54,223 nucleotides of DNA from contig JAWUWD010000152.1 of assembly GCA_034112085.1 (NCBI GenBank), forward strand, positions 1 through 54,223. Direction: 5' to 3'. Position 1 is the stretch's first letter. Each line of letters begins with the position of its first letter. Of the stretch, positions 28,947 through 38,271 are shown one piece after another. The DNA is from JAWUWD01 sp034112085. GTDB taxonomy: Bacteria > Bacteroidota > Bacteroidia > Cytophagales > Cyclobacteriaceae. The translations under genes and the position numbers were made by a program. The notes under the pieces are model-generated. The model was not told where the DNA came from. It made no database searches and saw only the letters and a list, made by a program, of their open reading frames with translations.

Positions 28947-29031
28947 AGAGGAGTGGCAGAGTGGTCGAATGCGGCAGTCTTGAAAACTGTTGTACCGCGA
29001 GGTACCGGGGGTTCGAATCCCTCCTCCTCTG
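28947..29031 (+). tRNA. tRNA-Ser (TGA)
   Basis: The 85-base sequence folds as a class II tRNA. The acceptor arm AGAGGAG pairs with CTCCTCT, the anticodon loop CTTGAAA gives anticodon TGA, the long variable arm contains GTACCGCGAGGTAC, and the T loop is TTCGAAT. The discriminator base is G and CCA is not encoded. A promoter lies upstream and a terminator directly downstream. Confidence 0.95.
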
Positions 29032-29032
29032 C

Positions 29033-29066
29033 AAAAAAGCCCTGATGAAATTATCAGGGCTTTTTT
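29033..29066 (+). terminator. Terminator of tRNA-Ser
   Basis: GCCCTGAT (29039-29046) and ATCAGGGC (29053-29060), extended by A and T runs on both sides, form a strong hairpin with a 6-base loop followed by T8. Confidence 0.9.
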
Positions 29067-29132
29067 TTATGGACTTATCTGACCTAATGATCACAATCCT
29101 TGATTTTTATCAAAAAAACAAACACCTTCATC

Positions 29133-29140
29133 TAAGTTTG
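29133..29140 (+). promoter_or_regulatory. -7-like element of the substrate-binding protein gene
   Basis: TAAGTTTG matches TAnnTTTG and lies 31 bases before the ATG at 29172. No TTG stands at the ideal distance upstream. Confidence 0.35.
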
Positions 29141-29171
29141 TAAACTAAATTAGTAAGCCAAAAAATAACCT

Positions 29172-30032
29172 ATGAGTAACGTCAAGATCCGGATCGGAGG
29201 AGTCCCAGAACATTTCAACTTGCCTATTCATCTCGCAAATGAAAGAGGTGATTTTAACAAGAATGGCATTTCTATTGATTGGACTGACTTCTATGGAGGC
29301 ACAGGTCAGATGACCAAGGCACTTAGAGAAGATGAAATAGATATCTGTATCCTACTGACTGAAGGTACCATCGCTGATATAATCAAAGGCAATCCAAGTA
29401 AAATTATTAGCGACTATGTTATTACTCCTTTGACGTGGGGGATACATACAGGGTTAGAAAACACGCTAAGACGCGGTGATGTCATATTTGACAAAAGACA
29501 TGCAATCAGTAGATTCGGATCGGGCTCTCACTTGATGTCTATAGTCAATGCCAATAGCAAAAATCAAACAATGACCCCTGAGCAATTCACGGTCATCAAC
29601 AATCTTGATGGAGCTCTTGTGTCTCTTAATAATCTGGAAACAGATGTGTTCTATTGGGAAAAATATACTACCAAACCATATGTAGATGCAGGTCAAATTA
29701 GAAGAATTGGAGAATACATAACTCCTTGGCCATGCTTCGTCATAGCGGCCACAGACAAAATTCTTGATCAACACCCTGAGGTCGTAGATAAAATGCTTGA
29801 CATCATACAGGAAAATTGTCAGAGATTCATGGAAGATGAGACTGTAATACCTGTTACCAGCAAACGATATGAACAAAAATTAGAAGATATAGAAAGATGG
29901 TACCACAGTACAGAATGGGCAGCCGATAGCTGGGTTAGTGACAAAATGATGACTAGTGTGATCTTTCACTTGAGAGCAGCCAATATTATTCCTGAAGACC
30001 AGCCTATCCCTGAATTAATCTGGAAAAGATAG
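29172..30032 (+). CDS. NMT1/THI5-like substrate-binding protein without signal peptide
   Basis: The 286-residue protein resembles periplasmic substrate-binding proteins of the nitrate/sulfonate/thiamine-precursor class. It has the opening KIRIGGVPEHFNLPIHLANE, then FYGGTGQMTKALREDEIDICIL and ITPLTWGIHTG. It has no signal peptide or lipobox, and no ABC permease or ATPase gene adjoins it. It may therefore be a cytoplasmic binding protein or an enzyme of the same fold. It stands alone between tRNA-Ser and a convergent peptidase. The ligand is unknown. Confidence 0.8.
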   Translation: MSNVKIRIGGVPEHFNLPIHLANERGDFNKNGISIDWTDFYGGTGQMTKALREDEIDICILLTEGTIADIIKGNPSKIISDYVITPLTWGIHTGLENTLRRGDVIFDKRHAISRFGSGSHLMSIVNANSKNQTMTPEQFTVINNLDGALVSLNNLETDVFYWEKYTTKPYVDAGQIRRIGEYITPWPCFVIAATDKILDQHPEVVDKMLDIIQENCQRFMEDETVIPVTSKRYEQKLEDIERWYHSTEWAADSWVSDKMMTSVIFHLRAANIIPEDQPIPELIWKR

Positions 30033-30103
30033 GTTTACTGCATTGATGGCACAAGTGTTCTTTTGAGTATTCGTCATTCTAAGTTGAATACAATGTGATA
30101 CCC

Positions 30104-30144
30104 TGGATAGATTCATCCGATTTTGTAAGGACTAAATCTATCCA
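30104..30144. terminator. Possible terminator hairpin between convergent genes
   Basis: TGGATAGATT (30104-30113) and AATCTATCCA (30135-30144) form a 10-bp stem around a 21-base loop. There is no strong T-run, so this is tentative. Confidence 0.35.
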
Positions 30145-30159
30145 AAATATCGTAAAGCA

Positions 30160-31527
30160 CTATTTGCTCAACTCCGCAAAGTGCTTATGGAATAAAGTGA
30201 TTGTCTCAATTCCCTTCATATAATTGAATATTCCATAATGCTCATTAGGTGAATGTATCGCGTCAGAGTCCAATCCAAATCCTAATAACACAGTATCTAA
30301 GCCTAGTTCGTCCTTGAAAAGAGAAACGATAGGAATACTACCTCCATCTCTAGTTGGAATTGGAGACTTACCCCAAGCTTCGACAAATGCTGCACTTGCC
30401 GCACTATAGGCCAATGAATCAGTGGGTGTTACTGCAGGTTGTCCGCCATGATGTGGAGTCACTTTAACTTTCACTGATACAGGAGCAATACTTTGAAAAT
30501 GCTTGGTGAACATCTCTGTGATCTCATCAGAATCTTGGTGAGGCACCAATCTCATTGAGATTTTAGCGTATGCCTTAGAAGGTAAAACTGTTTTAGCCCC
30601 CTCTCCTGTATATCCTCCCCAGATACCATTGACATCTATCGTTGGTCTTATTCCGGTTCTCTCTAAAGTTGTATATCCTTCTTCTCCTCTTACACCATCA
30701 ACATCTAAGTCTTTCTTATAATCTGACAAATCAAATGGCGCTTCGTTGATTGCCGCTCTATCCGCAACAGAGAGCACTTCAACTTTGTCATAAAAACCAG
30801 GAATGGTAATGCGATTATTTTCATCTTTCAATGAAGCGATCATTTCACACATCGTATTTATTGGATTGTCTATTGCTCCTCCATACACCCCAGAATGCAA
30901 GTCTCTATTTGGTCCAACAACCTCCACCTCTACATAGCTCAATCCACGAAGTCCTACTGTAATAGAGGGTACATCGTTAGCGATCATACTTGTGTCTGAT
31001 ATCAATATCACATCAGCTGCCAACTTCTCCTTATTAGCAGCTACGAATATCCCGAGATTGTCAGAACCAACTTCCTCTTCTCCTTCGATCATGAACTTAA
31101 CGTTACACGCTAGTGTATCCGTCTTCATCATTGTCTCAAATGACTTCACGTGCATGTACATCTGTCCTTTGTCATCACATGCTCCACGAGCATAGATTTT
31201 ATCATCTTTAATCACTGGTTCAAACGGAGGTGAATCCCATAGCTCATACGGATCAGCAGGCTGAACGTCATAATGTCCATATATCAAAACCGTAGGTAGG
31301 CTTGGATCTATGATTTTCTCTGCATATACAATTGGGTGTCCAGCAGTCTCACAAATCTCCGCCATATCAACACCGGCAGTCTCCAAACTTGCTTTCACAA
31401 ACTCGGCAGTCTTGCGCACATCTCCAGCAAACTTACTATCCGCACTCACAGATGGCATTCGAAGTAAATCGAGTAGCTCATCTAAAAATCTTTGCTTATT
31501 CTCTTCTATGTAGGTTTTGATATCCAT
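30160..31527 (-). CDS. M20-family dipeptidase
   Basis: The 455-residue protein carries the M20 peptidase signatures. VLIYGHYDVQPADPYELWDSPPFEP supplies the first metal-binding His and Asp, YARGACDDKGQM the bridging Asp, and FMIEGEEEVGS the catalytic and metal-binding glutamates. HSGVYGGAIDNP belongs to the dimerisation domain. No signal peptide is present, so it acts in the cytoplasm on small peptides. It stands alone between a convergent gene and an upstream lipoprotein gene on the same strand, with a 100-bp gap. Confidence 0.93.
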   Translation of the reverse strand: MDIKTYIEENKQRFLDELLDLLRMPSVSADSKFAGDVRKTAEFVKASLETAGVDMAEICETAGHPIVYAEKIIDPSLPTVLIYGHYDVQPADPYELWDSPPFEPVIKDDKIYARGACDDKGQMYMHVKSFETMMKTDTLACNVKFMIEGEEEVGSDNLGIFVAANKEKLAADVILISDTSMIANDVPSITVGLRGLSYVEVEVVGPNRDLHSGVYGGAIDNPINTMCEMIASLKDENNRITIPGFYDKVEVLSVADRAAINEAPFDLSDYKKDLDVDGVRGEEGYTTLERTGIRPTIDVNGIWGGYTGEGAKTVLPSKAYAKISMRLVPHQDSDEITEMFTKHFQSIAPVSVKVKVTPHHGGQPAVTPTDSLAYSAASAAFVEAWGKSPIPTRDGGSIPIVSLFKDELGLDTVLLGFGLDSDAIHSPNEHYGIFNYMKGIETITLFHKHFAELSK

Positions 31528-31627
31528 TTTTATATTAGTTATTAAATGATGATCGCAAATGTAACCTCCTTGTACAAACTCGCCAACTATCTCACAAAAT
31601 TATGATGACTTGGCGAACTAAGCGAGA

Positions 31628-32518
31628 TTATCTTCTCTTGTAATAAAGCAATTTTGGAATGATAGTCCCATTCTTTTCGCCTAAAGTGAAATACCCATTC
31701 CCGTTAGGCGCCCAGCATATGGCTTCGCCTTGAGGTTCGGGCTTGTATGACAATAAAGTCGGTGTATGACTTAGAGTAGTATGCACGCTCTGTCCATCCA
31801 CGATCTTCCAATAATAGACATTGTCATAGGTCTTAAGAAGAATCTCATTGTTGTTGGAGATATCACCTGAGACTACATTATGGATAGGCAAACTTCCCAA
31901 TCTTGTTAATACATTGACGGTGTCCGTGCGCTGAGGATATTTAACCACATACACATTTACATTAGCCTCTCTTTTGGAAACAATGTAAAGATCACGTGCA
32001 TCATCGATGAACAAAGTTTCCGCATCACGCTTTCCGTCTGAATACTTAATAGGTATTCGATCAAAATCAGAAATTGTCAATAAAACCGGTGTACTTGTGA
32101 TCGAATCAATTTTTGGCTCAGGGAATCTATAAACATACTTAGTAGCATGTATACTGCGATTGTCTCCAATCTCCGCTATATAAAGATAACTGGTGTCTGA
32201 CTGAGGTCCTTTCCCTACAGTGATATCTTCCCAATCTCTATTTTCTACACCTTCTAAGGTAACAATAGCGACTATCTCAGCCTTCTTGTTTATGAGAAAA
32301 ACTCTAGGCTCTCCACCACTATCATTATGTGTCCATAGCTGTTCAGGGTTAGCTATACTGCCAGCTAAACCAGACGCTTCGTTGATAGTGTGTGGAGCTT
32401 CTCCTATTCCTTCTGCTCTTTCAAACAATGAAGAGGAATTCCATGGAACTTCTTCATTGTTATTTCCGCAGCCTGCCAGAAGCGAGAATATGACTATATA
32501 TGTAAAAAAGTGTTTCAA
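31628..32518 (-). CDS. Lipoprotein of unknown function, propeller-like
   Basis: The 296-residue protein has a signal peptide and lipobox LLAGC at residues about 13-17. The mature part repeats short beta motifs with NDSGGEPRVFLINKKAEIVA, NRDWEDITVG and YLYIAEIGDNRS. This pattern is typical of beta-propeller-like, SdiA-regulated or esterase-like secreted proteins, but I cannot name the family with confidence. It starts four bases after gcvP on the same strand and probably depends on the same promoter, which may be incidental. Confidence 0.7.
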   Translation of the reverse strand: MKHFFTYIVIFSLLAGCGNNNEEVPWNSSSLFERAEGIGEAPHTINEASGLAGSIANPEQLWTHNDSGGEPRVFLINKKAEIVAIVTLEGVENRDWEDITVGKGPQSDTSYLYIAEIGDNRSIHATKYVYRFPEPKIDSITSTPVLLTISDFDRIPIKYSDGKRDAETLFIDDARDLYIVSKREANVNVYVVKYPQRTDTVNVLTRLGSLPIHNVVSGDISNNNEILLKTYDNVYYWKIVDGQSVHTTLSHTPTLLSYKPEPQGEAICWAPNGNGYFTLGEKNGTIIPKLLYYKRR

Positions 32519-32522
32519 TATT

Positions 32523-35411
32523 TTAGGCTAACACTTCTTCCATGAAAGCCTCAACTGGCAAACAGCTACACATCAAATTTCTATCTCCATATGCACTATC
32601 AATTCGATTAACAGCAGGCCAAAATTTACTTCCTTTTACAAAAGGTAGTGGATAGGCAGCTTGCTGTCTCGTATAATTGTGACTCCATTCATCAGCTGTT
32701 AAATCAGCAGCTGTATGAGGTGCGTTTTTCAAAACATTATCAACAGGATCGACCATTCCGTTAGAAACAGCTTCTACTTCCTTCCTGATCTCGATTAAAG
32801 CATCACAGAATCTATCAAGCTCCGGTAGTGACTCACTTTCAGTAGGCTCAATCATCATAGTACCTGGTACTGGAAATGAAACCGTTGGTGCATGAAATCC
32901 ATAGTCCATCAATCGTTTAGAAATGTCCTCCACCTCTATTCCAAAACTTTTGAATTCTCGACAATCCACAATCATCTCATGTGCACATCTACCATTAACT
33001 CCTGTGTATAATATTGGGAAATGCGGGCTCAACCTTTCTTTGATATAGTTAGCATTCAAGATCGCATACTTGGTAGCCTGCTTCAAACCATCCCCTCCCA
33101 TCATCGCTACATAGCCATAAGATATTGGCAATATACTTGCGCTACCCCAAGGAGCCGAAGATATGGCAGTGATTGCTTGATCGCCTCCTGTTTTAATCAA
33201 TGGATTCCCTGGCAAGAATGGTTTCAATTGCTCCGCAACACCGATAGGTCCAACTCCTGGTCCACCACCGCCATGAGGGATGCAAAATGTTTTGTGTAAA
33301 TTAAGATGGCAAACATCTGCTCCAATATGCCCTGGGCTAGTAAGCCCAACTTGTGCATTCATGTTCGCCCCATCCATATAAACTTGACCTCCATTTTCAT
33401 GAATGATATTACAAATATCCCTAATACTCTCCTCGAATACCCCGTGAGTAGATGGATAAGTCACCATCAGTGCCGCCAAATTATCTTGATGTTCCTCTGC
33501 CTTGGTCCTGAGGTCTTCCACATCAATATTTCCTTTATCGTCACATTGAGTAATGACAACTTTCTGTCCTGCCATGATCGCACTTGCAGGATTAGTCCCA
33601 TGTGCAGATGAAGGGATGATAGTAATATTGCGATGTGCATCACCTCTACTTTCATGATATGCTTTGATGACCATAAGACCCGCAAACTCTCCTTGTGCAC
33701 CACTATTAGGCTGTAATGAAGTTGCTGCGAAGCCTGTTATTTCTGTCAACCACTCCTCCAGTTCTGTACAAAGCTCTTGATATCCTTGTGCCTGATCTAT
33801 GGGTGCAAATGGATGAATATTCGCAAATTCAGGCCAGGTGACTGGAGCCATTTCTGCAGTAGCATTGAGCTTCATAGTACATGATCCCAAAGAGATCATG
33901 GAATGAACCAATGATAAATCCTTATTTTCTAGACTCTTTATATATCTCAACATCTCATGTTCGGAGTGATGTCGATTAAATACTGGGTGAGTTAAGTATT
34001 CCGAGCTACGTTGCAAAATAGCAGGGTAGGCTATTTCTAATGTTTTACTATTACCCGATATATCAAAGTCATTTGTTTTACCAACAACTTCAGCAAGCAC
34101 ATTCAAAATTGATTGAACATCCTCCATAGTAGTGGTTTCATCAAGTGAAATTCCAATGTGGTTACTTTCAAAGTACCGGAAGTTCATCTCATTTCGTTCT
34201 GAGATTTGCTTAACAGTTGCTACATCGTTTGCCTGTACTTTGAGTGTGTCAAAATAGTGATGGTTTAGTTGCTCAAGACCTAAGTGTGAAAGCCCTTTAT
34301 TCAACAATTGTGTTAGCCCATGAATTCTCTCGGCAATATCTCTGAGTCCTTTCGGGCCGTGATATACAGCATACATTCCAGCCATAACGCCAAGTAGTAC
34401 CTGTGCAGTACAAATATTAGAAGTGGCTTTCTCTCTCTTAATATGCTGTTCACGAGTTTGCAGAGCCATACGGTAAGCATTGTTTCCCTTCACATCTAAC
34501 GATGCCCCGATAATCCTCCCCGGTATTTGTCTTTTAAAGACATCTTTTGTGGCAAAGAATGCAGCATGTGGTCCTCCATATCCCATTGGCACCCCAAATC
34601 TCTGAGTAGTACCAATTACGACATCAGCACCCATTTCTCCTGGAGGAGTCAAGAGTGTCAAGCTCATTAGGTCTGTAGCCACTACGATCCCAATACCATT
34701 TTCCTTAGCACTTGTCATTAACGCAGTTCGATCAACAACGTTTCCATCATTGTTGGGGTACTGCAATAGTACTCCATAGTATGACTCATCTTTGACATCG
34801 AATGAAGCTAAATCACCAATGACCAACTCAATACCCGTTGGTAATGAGCGTGTTTTCAATATATCTATTGTTTGAGGGAATGTATTTTTATCGACAAAAA
34901 ACTTACTCGCCTTTTTTCGAGCTCCCTTTCTTGTGACTCTGATCATCTGCATGGCTTCGGCAGCAGCCGTTCCTTCATCTAGCAATGATGCATTAGCTAA
35001 ATCCATGCCCGTCAATTCACTGACCATTGTTTGAAAGTTGATCAGTGCTTCCAATCTTCCCTGTGCAATTTCTGCCTGATAAGGACTGTAAGCAGTATAC
35101 CAACCTGGATTCTCTAATATATTTCTTTGAATCACTCCTGGCACCACAGTATTATAATACCCAGTTCCTATGTATGACTTAAATACTTTGTTTTTATCAC
35201 CGAGTGATTTGATATGTTTGAGGTATTCTACCTCGGTTTTAGCTTTAGGCAGATTGAGCTCTCTATCAAGTCTAATATTAGCCGGAACAGTCTCACTAAT
35301 CAAATCATCCAATGAGTCAACACCTACTGCTGCCAACATTGTTTTCTCTTGGTCATGATTAGGACCAATGTGTCTTTTTTCGAACTTTTCAACGTTATTG
35401 ATATCAATCAT
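32523..35411 (-). CDS. gcvP: Glycine dehydrogenase (decarboxylating), P protein
   Basis: GcvP is the pyridoxal-phosphate decarboxylase of the glycine cleavage system. The 962-residue protein is the fused form with both halves. RHIGPNHDQEKTML opens it, AYSPYQAEIAQGRLEALINF lies in the first half, and SLGSCTMKLNATAEM starts the second half. The PLP lysine stands in HLNLHKTFCIPHGGGGPG. Length is normal. The other glycine-cleavage genes (gcvT, gcvH) are not in view, and no glycine riboswitch is evident upstream. Confidence 0.97.
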   Translation of the reverse strand: MIDINNVEKFEKRHIGPNHDQEKTMLAAVGVDSLDDLISETVPANIRLDRELNLPKAKTEVEYLKHIKSLGDKNKVFKSYIGTGYYNTVVPGVIQRNILENPGWYTAYSPYQAEIAQGRLEALINFQTMVSELTGMDLANASLLDEGTAAAEAMQMIRVTRKGARKKASKFFVDKNTFPQTIDILKTRSLPTGIELVIGDLASFDVKDESYYGVLLQYPNNDGNVVDRTALMTSAKENGIGIVVATDLMSLTLLTPPGEMGADVVIGTTQRFGVPMGYGGPHAAFFATKDVFKRQIPGRIIGASLDVKGNNAYRMALQTREQHIKREKATSNICTAQVLLGVMAGMYAVYHGPKGLRDIAERIHGLTQLLNKGLSHLGLEQLNHHYFDTLKVQANDVATVKQISERNEMNFRYFESNHIGISLDETTTMEDVQSILNVLAEVVGKTNDFDISGNSKTLEIAYPAILQRSSEYLTHPVFNRHHSEHEMLRYIKSLENKDLSLVHSMISLGSCTMKLNATAEMAPVTWPEFANIHPFAPIDQAQGYQELCTELEEWLTEITGFAATSLQPNSGAQGEFAGLMVIKAYHESRGDAHRNITIIPSSAHGTNPASAIMAGQKVVITQCDDKGNIDVEDLRTKAEEHQDNLAALMVTYPSTHGVFEESIRDICNIIHENGGQVYMDGANMNAQVGLTSPGHIGADVCHLNLHKTFCIPHGGGGPGVGPIGVAEQLKPFLPGNPLIKTGGDQAITAISSAPWGSASILPISYGYVAMMGGDGLKQATKYAILNANYIKERLSPHFPILYTGVNGRCAHEMIVDCREFKSFGIEVEDISKRLMDYGFHAPTVSFPVPGTMMIEPTESESLPELDRFCDALIEIRKEVEAVSNGMVDPVDNVLKNAPHTAADLTADEWSHNYTRQQAAYPLPFVKGSKFWPAVNRIDSAYGDRNLMCSCLPVEAFMEEVLA

Positions 35412-35469
35412 ATCCTTAAATATTTATGTACTAAATGAGGTGCTTTCGATGATCCATCTTTTTAGAGTG

Positions 35470-35499
35470 CAAAGTTAATATTTTTTAGGAAATTTCGAA
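35470..35499 (-). promoter_or_regulatory. Predicted promoter of gcvP
   Basis: On the minus strand TAACTTTG (35477-35470) matches TAnnTTTG. TTC (35499-35497) lies 19 bases upstream in place of TTG. The leader to the start codon would be about 50 bases. Confidence 0.45.
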
Positions 35500-35631
35500 T
35501 CTACTACCTCCTGTTTAGAAAATTATTTAAGACTGCTCATCACTTCTATATTACCGCTTACAACAATTACATGAGTGAGATTAGACTTCATATTATTTAT
35601 AATTATCTTTATCTCTTCATTATTCGCGAAT

Positions 35632-36615
35632 ATGACTCATAGCCTAACACTAATCATTACTTTTCTATTCTTGTCAACAATAACTTGGGGGCAAAAAAAA
35701 TATGCAGAAAGCATAAACATAGAGGATATTTCCTCAATAGTAAAAGTACTAACCTCCGACACTTTAAAAGGCCGTGAGGCAGGCACCGAGGCAGGGCGAA
35801 AGGCCAGTACATATATTGCCTCTCTTTTTAACAAATACGGGCTATTACAGGCTGCTAAATTAGAAAATGAAGTATCCTACTTTCAGAAGGTGCCACTCCG
35901 TGGAAAATCACATACTTATAATGTACTGGGCTTCATCAAAGGCAGCAGCTATCCAGATGAGGCAATAATCATCACCGCTCACTATGATCACTTAGGTATA
36001 AAGCGAGGTGAAATGTATCGTGGCGCAGATGATAATGCATCAGGTGTCTCTGCGCTATTAGAGATTGGACAAGCATTTTCGATTGCTGTTAAAGATGGCA
36101 GCTCACCAAAACGGAGCATAGTGCTACTTGCTCTCGGGGCAGAAGAAAAAGGAATGATCGGGTCAGCGTATTACACCGATGAAAATCCAATATTCACTCT
36201 TAAAAACACGGTGGTTAATCTCAATATGGATATGATTGGCCATTTGGATAAATTGCATCCAGAAGACCCGAACTTTGTTTCCTTAGTAGGTTCAGATTGG
36301 CAGTCTTCTGACCTACACCAGATCCATGAGCAGGCCAACAAGGATTATGTGGGTCTTGAACTAGATTACACATTTAACTCTATCAACCATCCAGAACGAT
36401 TCTTCTACAGATCTGATCAATACAATTTTGCGAAGCATGGTATTCCCGTAATATTCTACACGAGTGGTGACCATCATGACTATCACAAACCGACAGATAC
36501 AATAGAGAATTTACAACTTGATAGAATCCAAAAAGTTGCACAACTAGTGTTCTACACAGCCTGGGATATAGCCAACCGTAAGGACAGAATTATCGTTGAC
36601 AAAACCATTAAATAA
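35632..36615 (+). CDS. Secreted M28 family metallopeptidase, shorter paralogue
   Basis: I chose the ATG at 35632, which gives a standard signal peptide (MTHSLTLIITFLFLSTITWG). The frame could start at 35575, but that N-terminus would carry two hydrophobic stretches. The catalytic domain shows the M28 zinc ligands in ITAHYDHLG and GADDNASGVSALLE, the catalytic glutamates in GAEEKGMIGS, the NLNMDMIG aspartate, and the final histidine in HDYHKPTDT. It is an exported aminopeptidase-like enzyme. It lacks the extra domain of the next gene, with which it shares clear similarity across the catalytic part; the pair is a tandem duplication. Confidence 0.9.
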   Translation: MTHSLTLIITFLFLSTITWGQKKYAESINIEDISSIVKVLTSDTLKGREAGTEAGRKASTYIASLFNKYGLLQAAKLENEVSYFQKVPLRGKSHTYNVLGFIKGSSYPDEAIIITAHYDHLGIKRGEMYRGADDNASGVSALLEIGQAFSIAVKDGSSPKRSIVLLALGAEEKGMIGSAYYTDENPIFTLKNTVVNLNMDMIGHLDKLHPEDPNFVSLVGSDWQSSDLHQIHEQANKDYVGLELDYTFNSINHPERFFYRSDQYNFAKHGIPVIFYTSGDHHDYHKPTDTIENLQLDRIQKVAQLVFYTAWDIANRKDRIIVDKTIK

Positions 36616-36648
36616 TTTTCACATAGCCTAAACTAAATATCTAATAAG

Positions 36649-38181
36649 ATGAAAAAAATTTTACTTACTCTTTTTCTTGCTGGCGCCTATTTCAGTAGTC
36701 ATGCTCAAAACGAGGATGCTATCAAATATGCTGGCACCATCAACAAAGATGATCTTTACGGTCACCTCTCTATTTTAGCTTCTGATGCACTTGAAGGCCG
36801 TGAAACTGGTAAAAGAGGTCAAAAAATGGCAGCTGCCTACATCAGAGCTCACTTCCAAGAATTAGGGCTAACTGCCCCTGTTGAAACTCCAGGAGGTAAA
36901 AGTCACTTTCAGTCATTTGACTTAGAAAATAATGCTCCTGGCGACACTTACTTCATGCTTGGAGATCAAAAATTTTCCAATGGTATTGAGACACTATACT
37001 GGGGAGGACTCAACTCGGAAGGTGTGCAAACAATACCTACTGTATTCGTTGGAGAAGGTGATACTGCAACATTCAAAGCAATGGATGTTAAAGGAAAAGC
37101 AGTCGTGATGAATGTCAAAGGCGGTTTTCAACTATTCAGACAAAAGCGCAACTATGCAGATGAACAAGGCGCAGCACTTGTGATCCTGGTAAATACGGAT
37201 AGTCAAAAAGACTTTGATGAGCAAATAGTGAATTGGAAAGGATTCTTCTTAGGAGCTTCAATGGGATTCGCATCTAAAGAGCCTATTACTTCAGGTGGAT
37301 TATTTTTTATGTCCCCGGAAAATGCTGCTTCAGTTTTAAATTCATCAGTAGCAAAAATGAGCAAAGCAGTAACTGACTATAAGGCAGGAAAGAGTTCAGC
37401 ATTAAAGAAAATAAAGGCTGGGAATTTTACTTACAAAACTGAACGTAAGAAAGAAATCATTTCAACAGAGAATGTCTTGGGTTTCTTAGAAGGAACTGAT
37501 AAGAAGGATGAAATCGTAGTAATCACTTCACACTATGATCACATAGGTAAAGTCGGAGATGAAATTAACAATGGCGCTGACGATGATGGCTCAGGAACTT
37601 CTTCTGTTTTGGAGATTGCTGAAGCTTTTGTGAAAGCAAAAAAGGATGGTAAAGGACCACGAAGAAGTATCTTGTTCATGACAGTGACTGGTGAAGAAAA
37701 AGGTCTTTTGGGATCTGAATATTATGCGAGCAATCCTACATTCCCACTAGAAAATACCGTTGTAGATTTAAATATTGACATGGTAGGCAGAATTGATCCA
37801 GAACATGAAGACAAACCTAATTATGTATACCTAGTTGGGTCTGACAGACTATCAACTGAGCTTCATGATATCAGTGAGAAAGTCAATGAGACTTTTACAC
37901 AATTTGATCTTGACTACACGTATAATGATGAAAATCATCCTGATAGAATATATTATAGATCAGATCACTGGAATTTTGCAAAAAACAATGTGCCAATCAT
38001 CTTCTACTTCAATGGTACGCATGCTGATTATCACAAGCCAACTGATACCATTGAAAAAATTGAGTTTGAACTAATGACAAAAAGAGCACAATTGGTATTT
38101 CATACGGCTTGGGTAATTGCCAATAGAGACCAAAGGATTATTGCTGATAAAATTAAGGACACGACAGTGGACAAGAACTAG
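36649..38181 (+). CDS. Secreted M28 family metallopeptidase with PA-like insert
   Basis: The 510-residue protein has a signal peptide (KKILLTLFLAGAYFSSHAQ). A region at about 120-220 fits a protease-associated domain (VFVGEGDTATFKAMDVKGKA, EQGAALVILVN). The M28 catalytic domain follows with ITSHYDHIG, GADDDGSGTSSVLE, GEEKGLLGSEYY, DLNIDMVG and YHKPTDT. It probably removes N-terminal amino acids from peptides outside the inner membrane. It starts 33 bp after the shorter paralogue, on the same strand, and ends before a bidirectional terminator. Confidence 0.92.
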   Translation: MKKILLTLFLAGAYFSSHAQNEDAIKYAGTINKDDLYGHLSILASDALEGRETGKRGQKMAAAYIRAHFQELGLTAPVETPGGKSHFQSFDLENNAPGDTYFMLGDQKFSNGIETLYWGGLNSEGVQTIPTVFVGEGDTATFKAMDVKGKAVVMNVKGGFQLFRQKRNYADEQGAALVILVNTDSQKDFDEQIVNWKGFFLGASMGFASKEPITSGGLFFMSPENAASVLNSSVAKMSKAVTDYKAGKSSALKKIKAGNFTYKTERKKEIISTENVLGFLEGTDKKDEIVVITSHYDHIGKVGDEINNGADDDGSGTSSVLEIAEAFVKAKKDGKGPRRSILFMTVTGEEKGLLGSEYYASNPTFPLENTVVDLNIDMVGRIDPEHEDKPNYVYLVGSDRLSTELHDISEKVNETFTQFDLDYTYNDENHPDRIYYRSDHWNFAKNNVPIIFYFNGTHADYHKPTDTIEKIEFELMTKRAQLVFHTAWVIANRDQRIIADKIKDTTVDKN

Positions 38182-38236
38182 ATTGACTCAAAATTTAATG
38201 AGTTTTGAAAGTTTAATAAACTTCAATATTTGAATG

Positions 38237-38269
38237 AAAATGGAGACTCTAAATAAGGGTCTCCATTTT
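38237..38269. terminator. Bidirectional terminator
   Basis: AAAATGGAGAC (38237-38247) and GTCTCCATTTT (38259-38269) form an 11-bp stem with an 11-base loop. It separates the convergent M28 and helicase genes and lies directly at the helicase stop codon. Confidence 0.8.
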
Positions 38270-38271
38270 AT

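Noticed and set aside
28849..29094. Minus-strand reading frame with a RRRDSNPRYLAVQQF peptide
   Set aside because: It is the antisense translation of tRNA-Ser and its flanks, a well-known false ORF, and there is no other support.
35412..35574. Glycine riboswitch upstream of gcvP
   Set aside because: The leader is only about 50 bases after the predicted start and shows no tandem aptamer-like structure.
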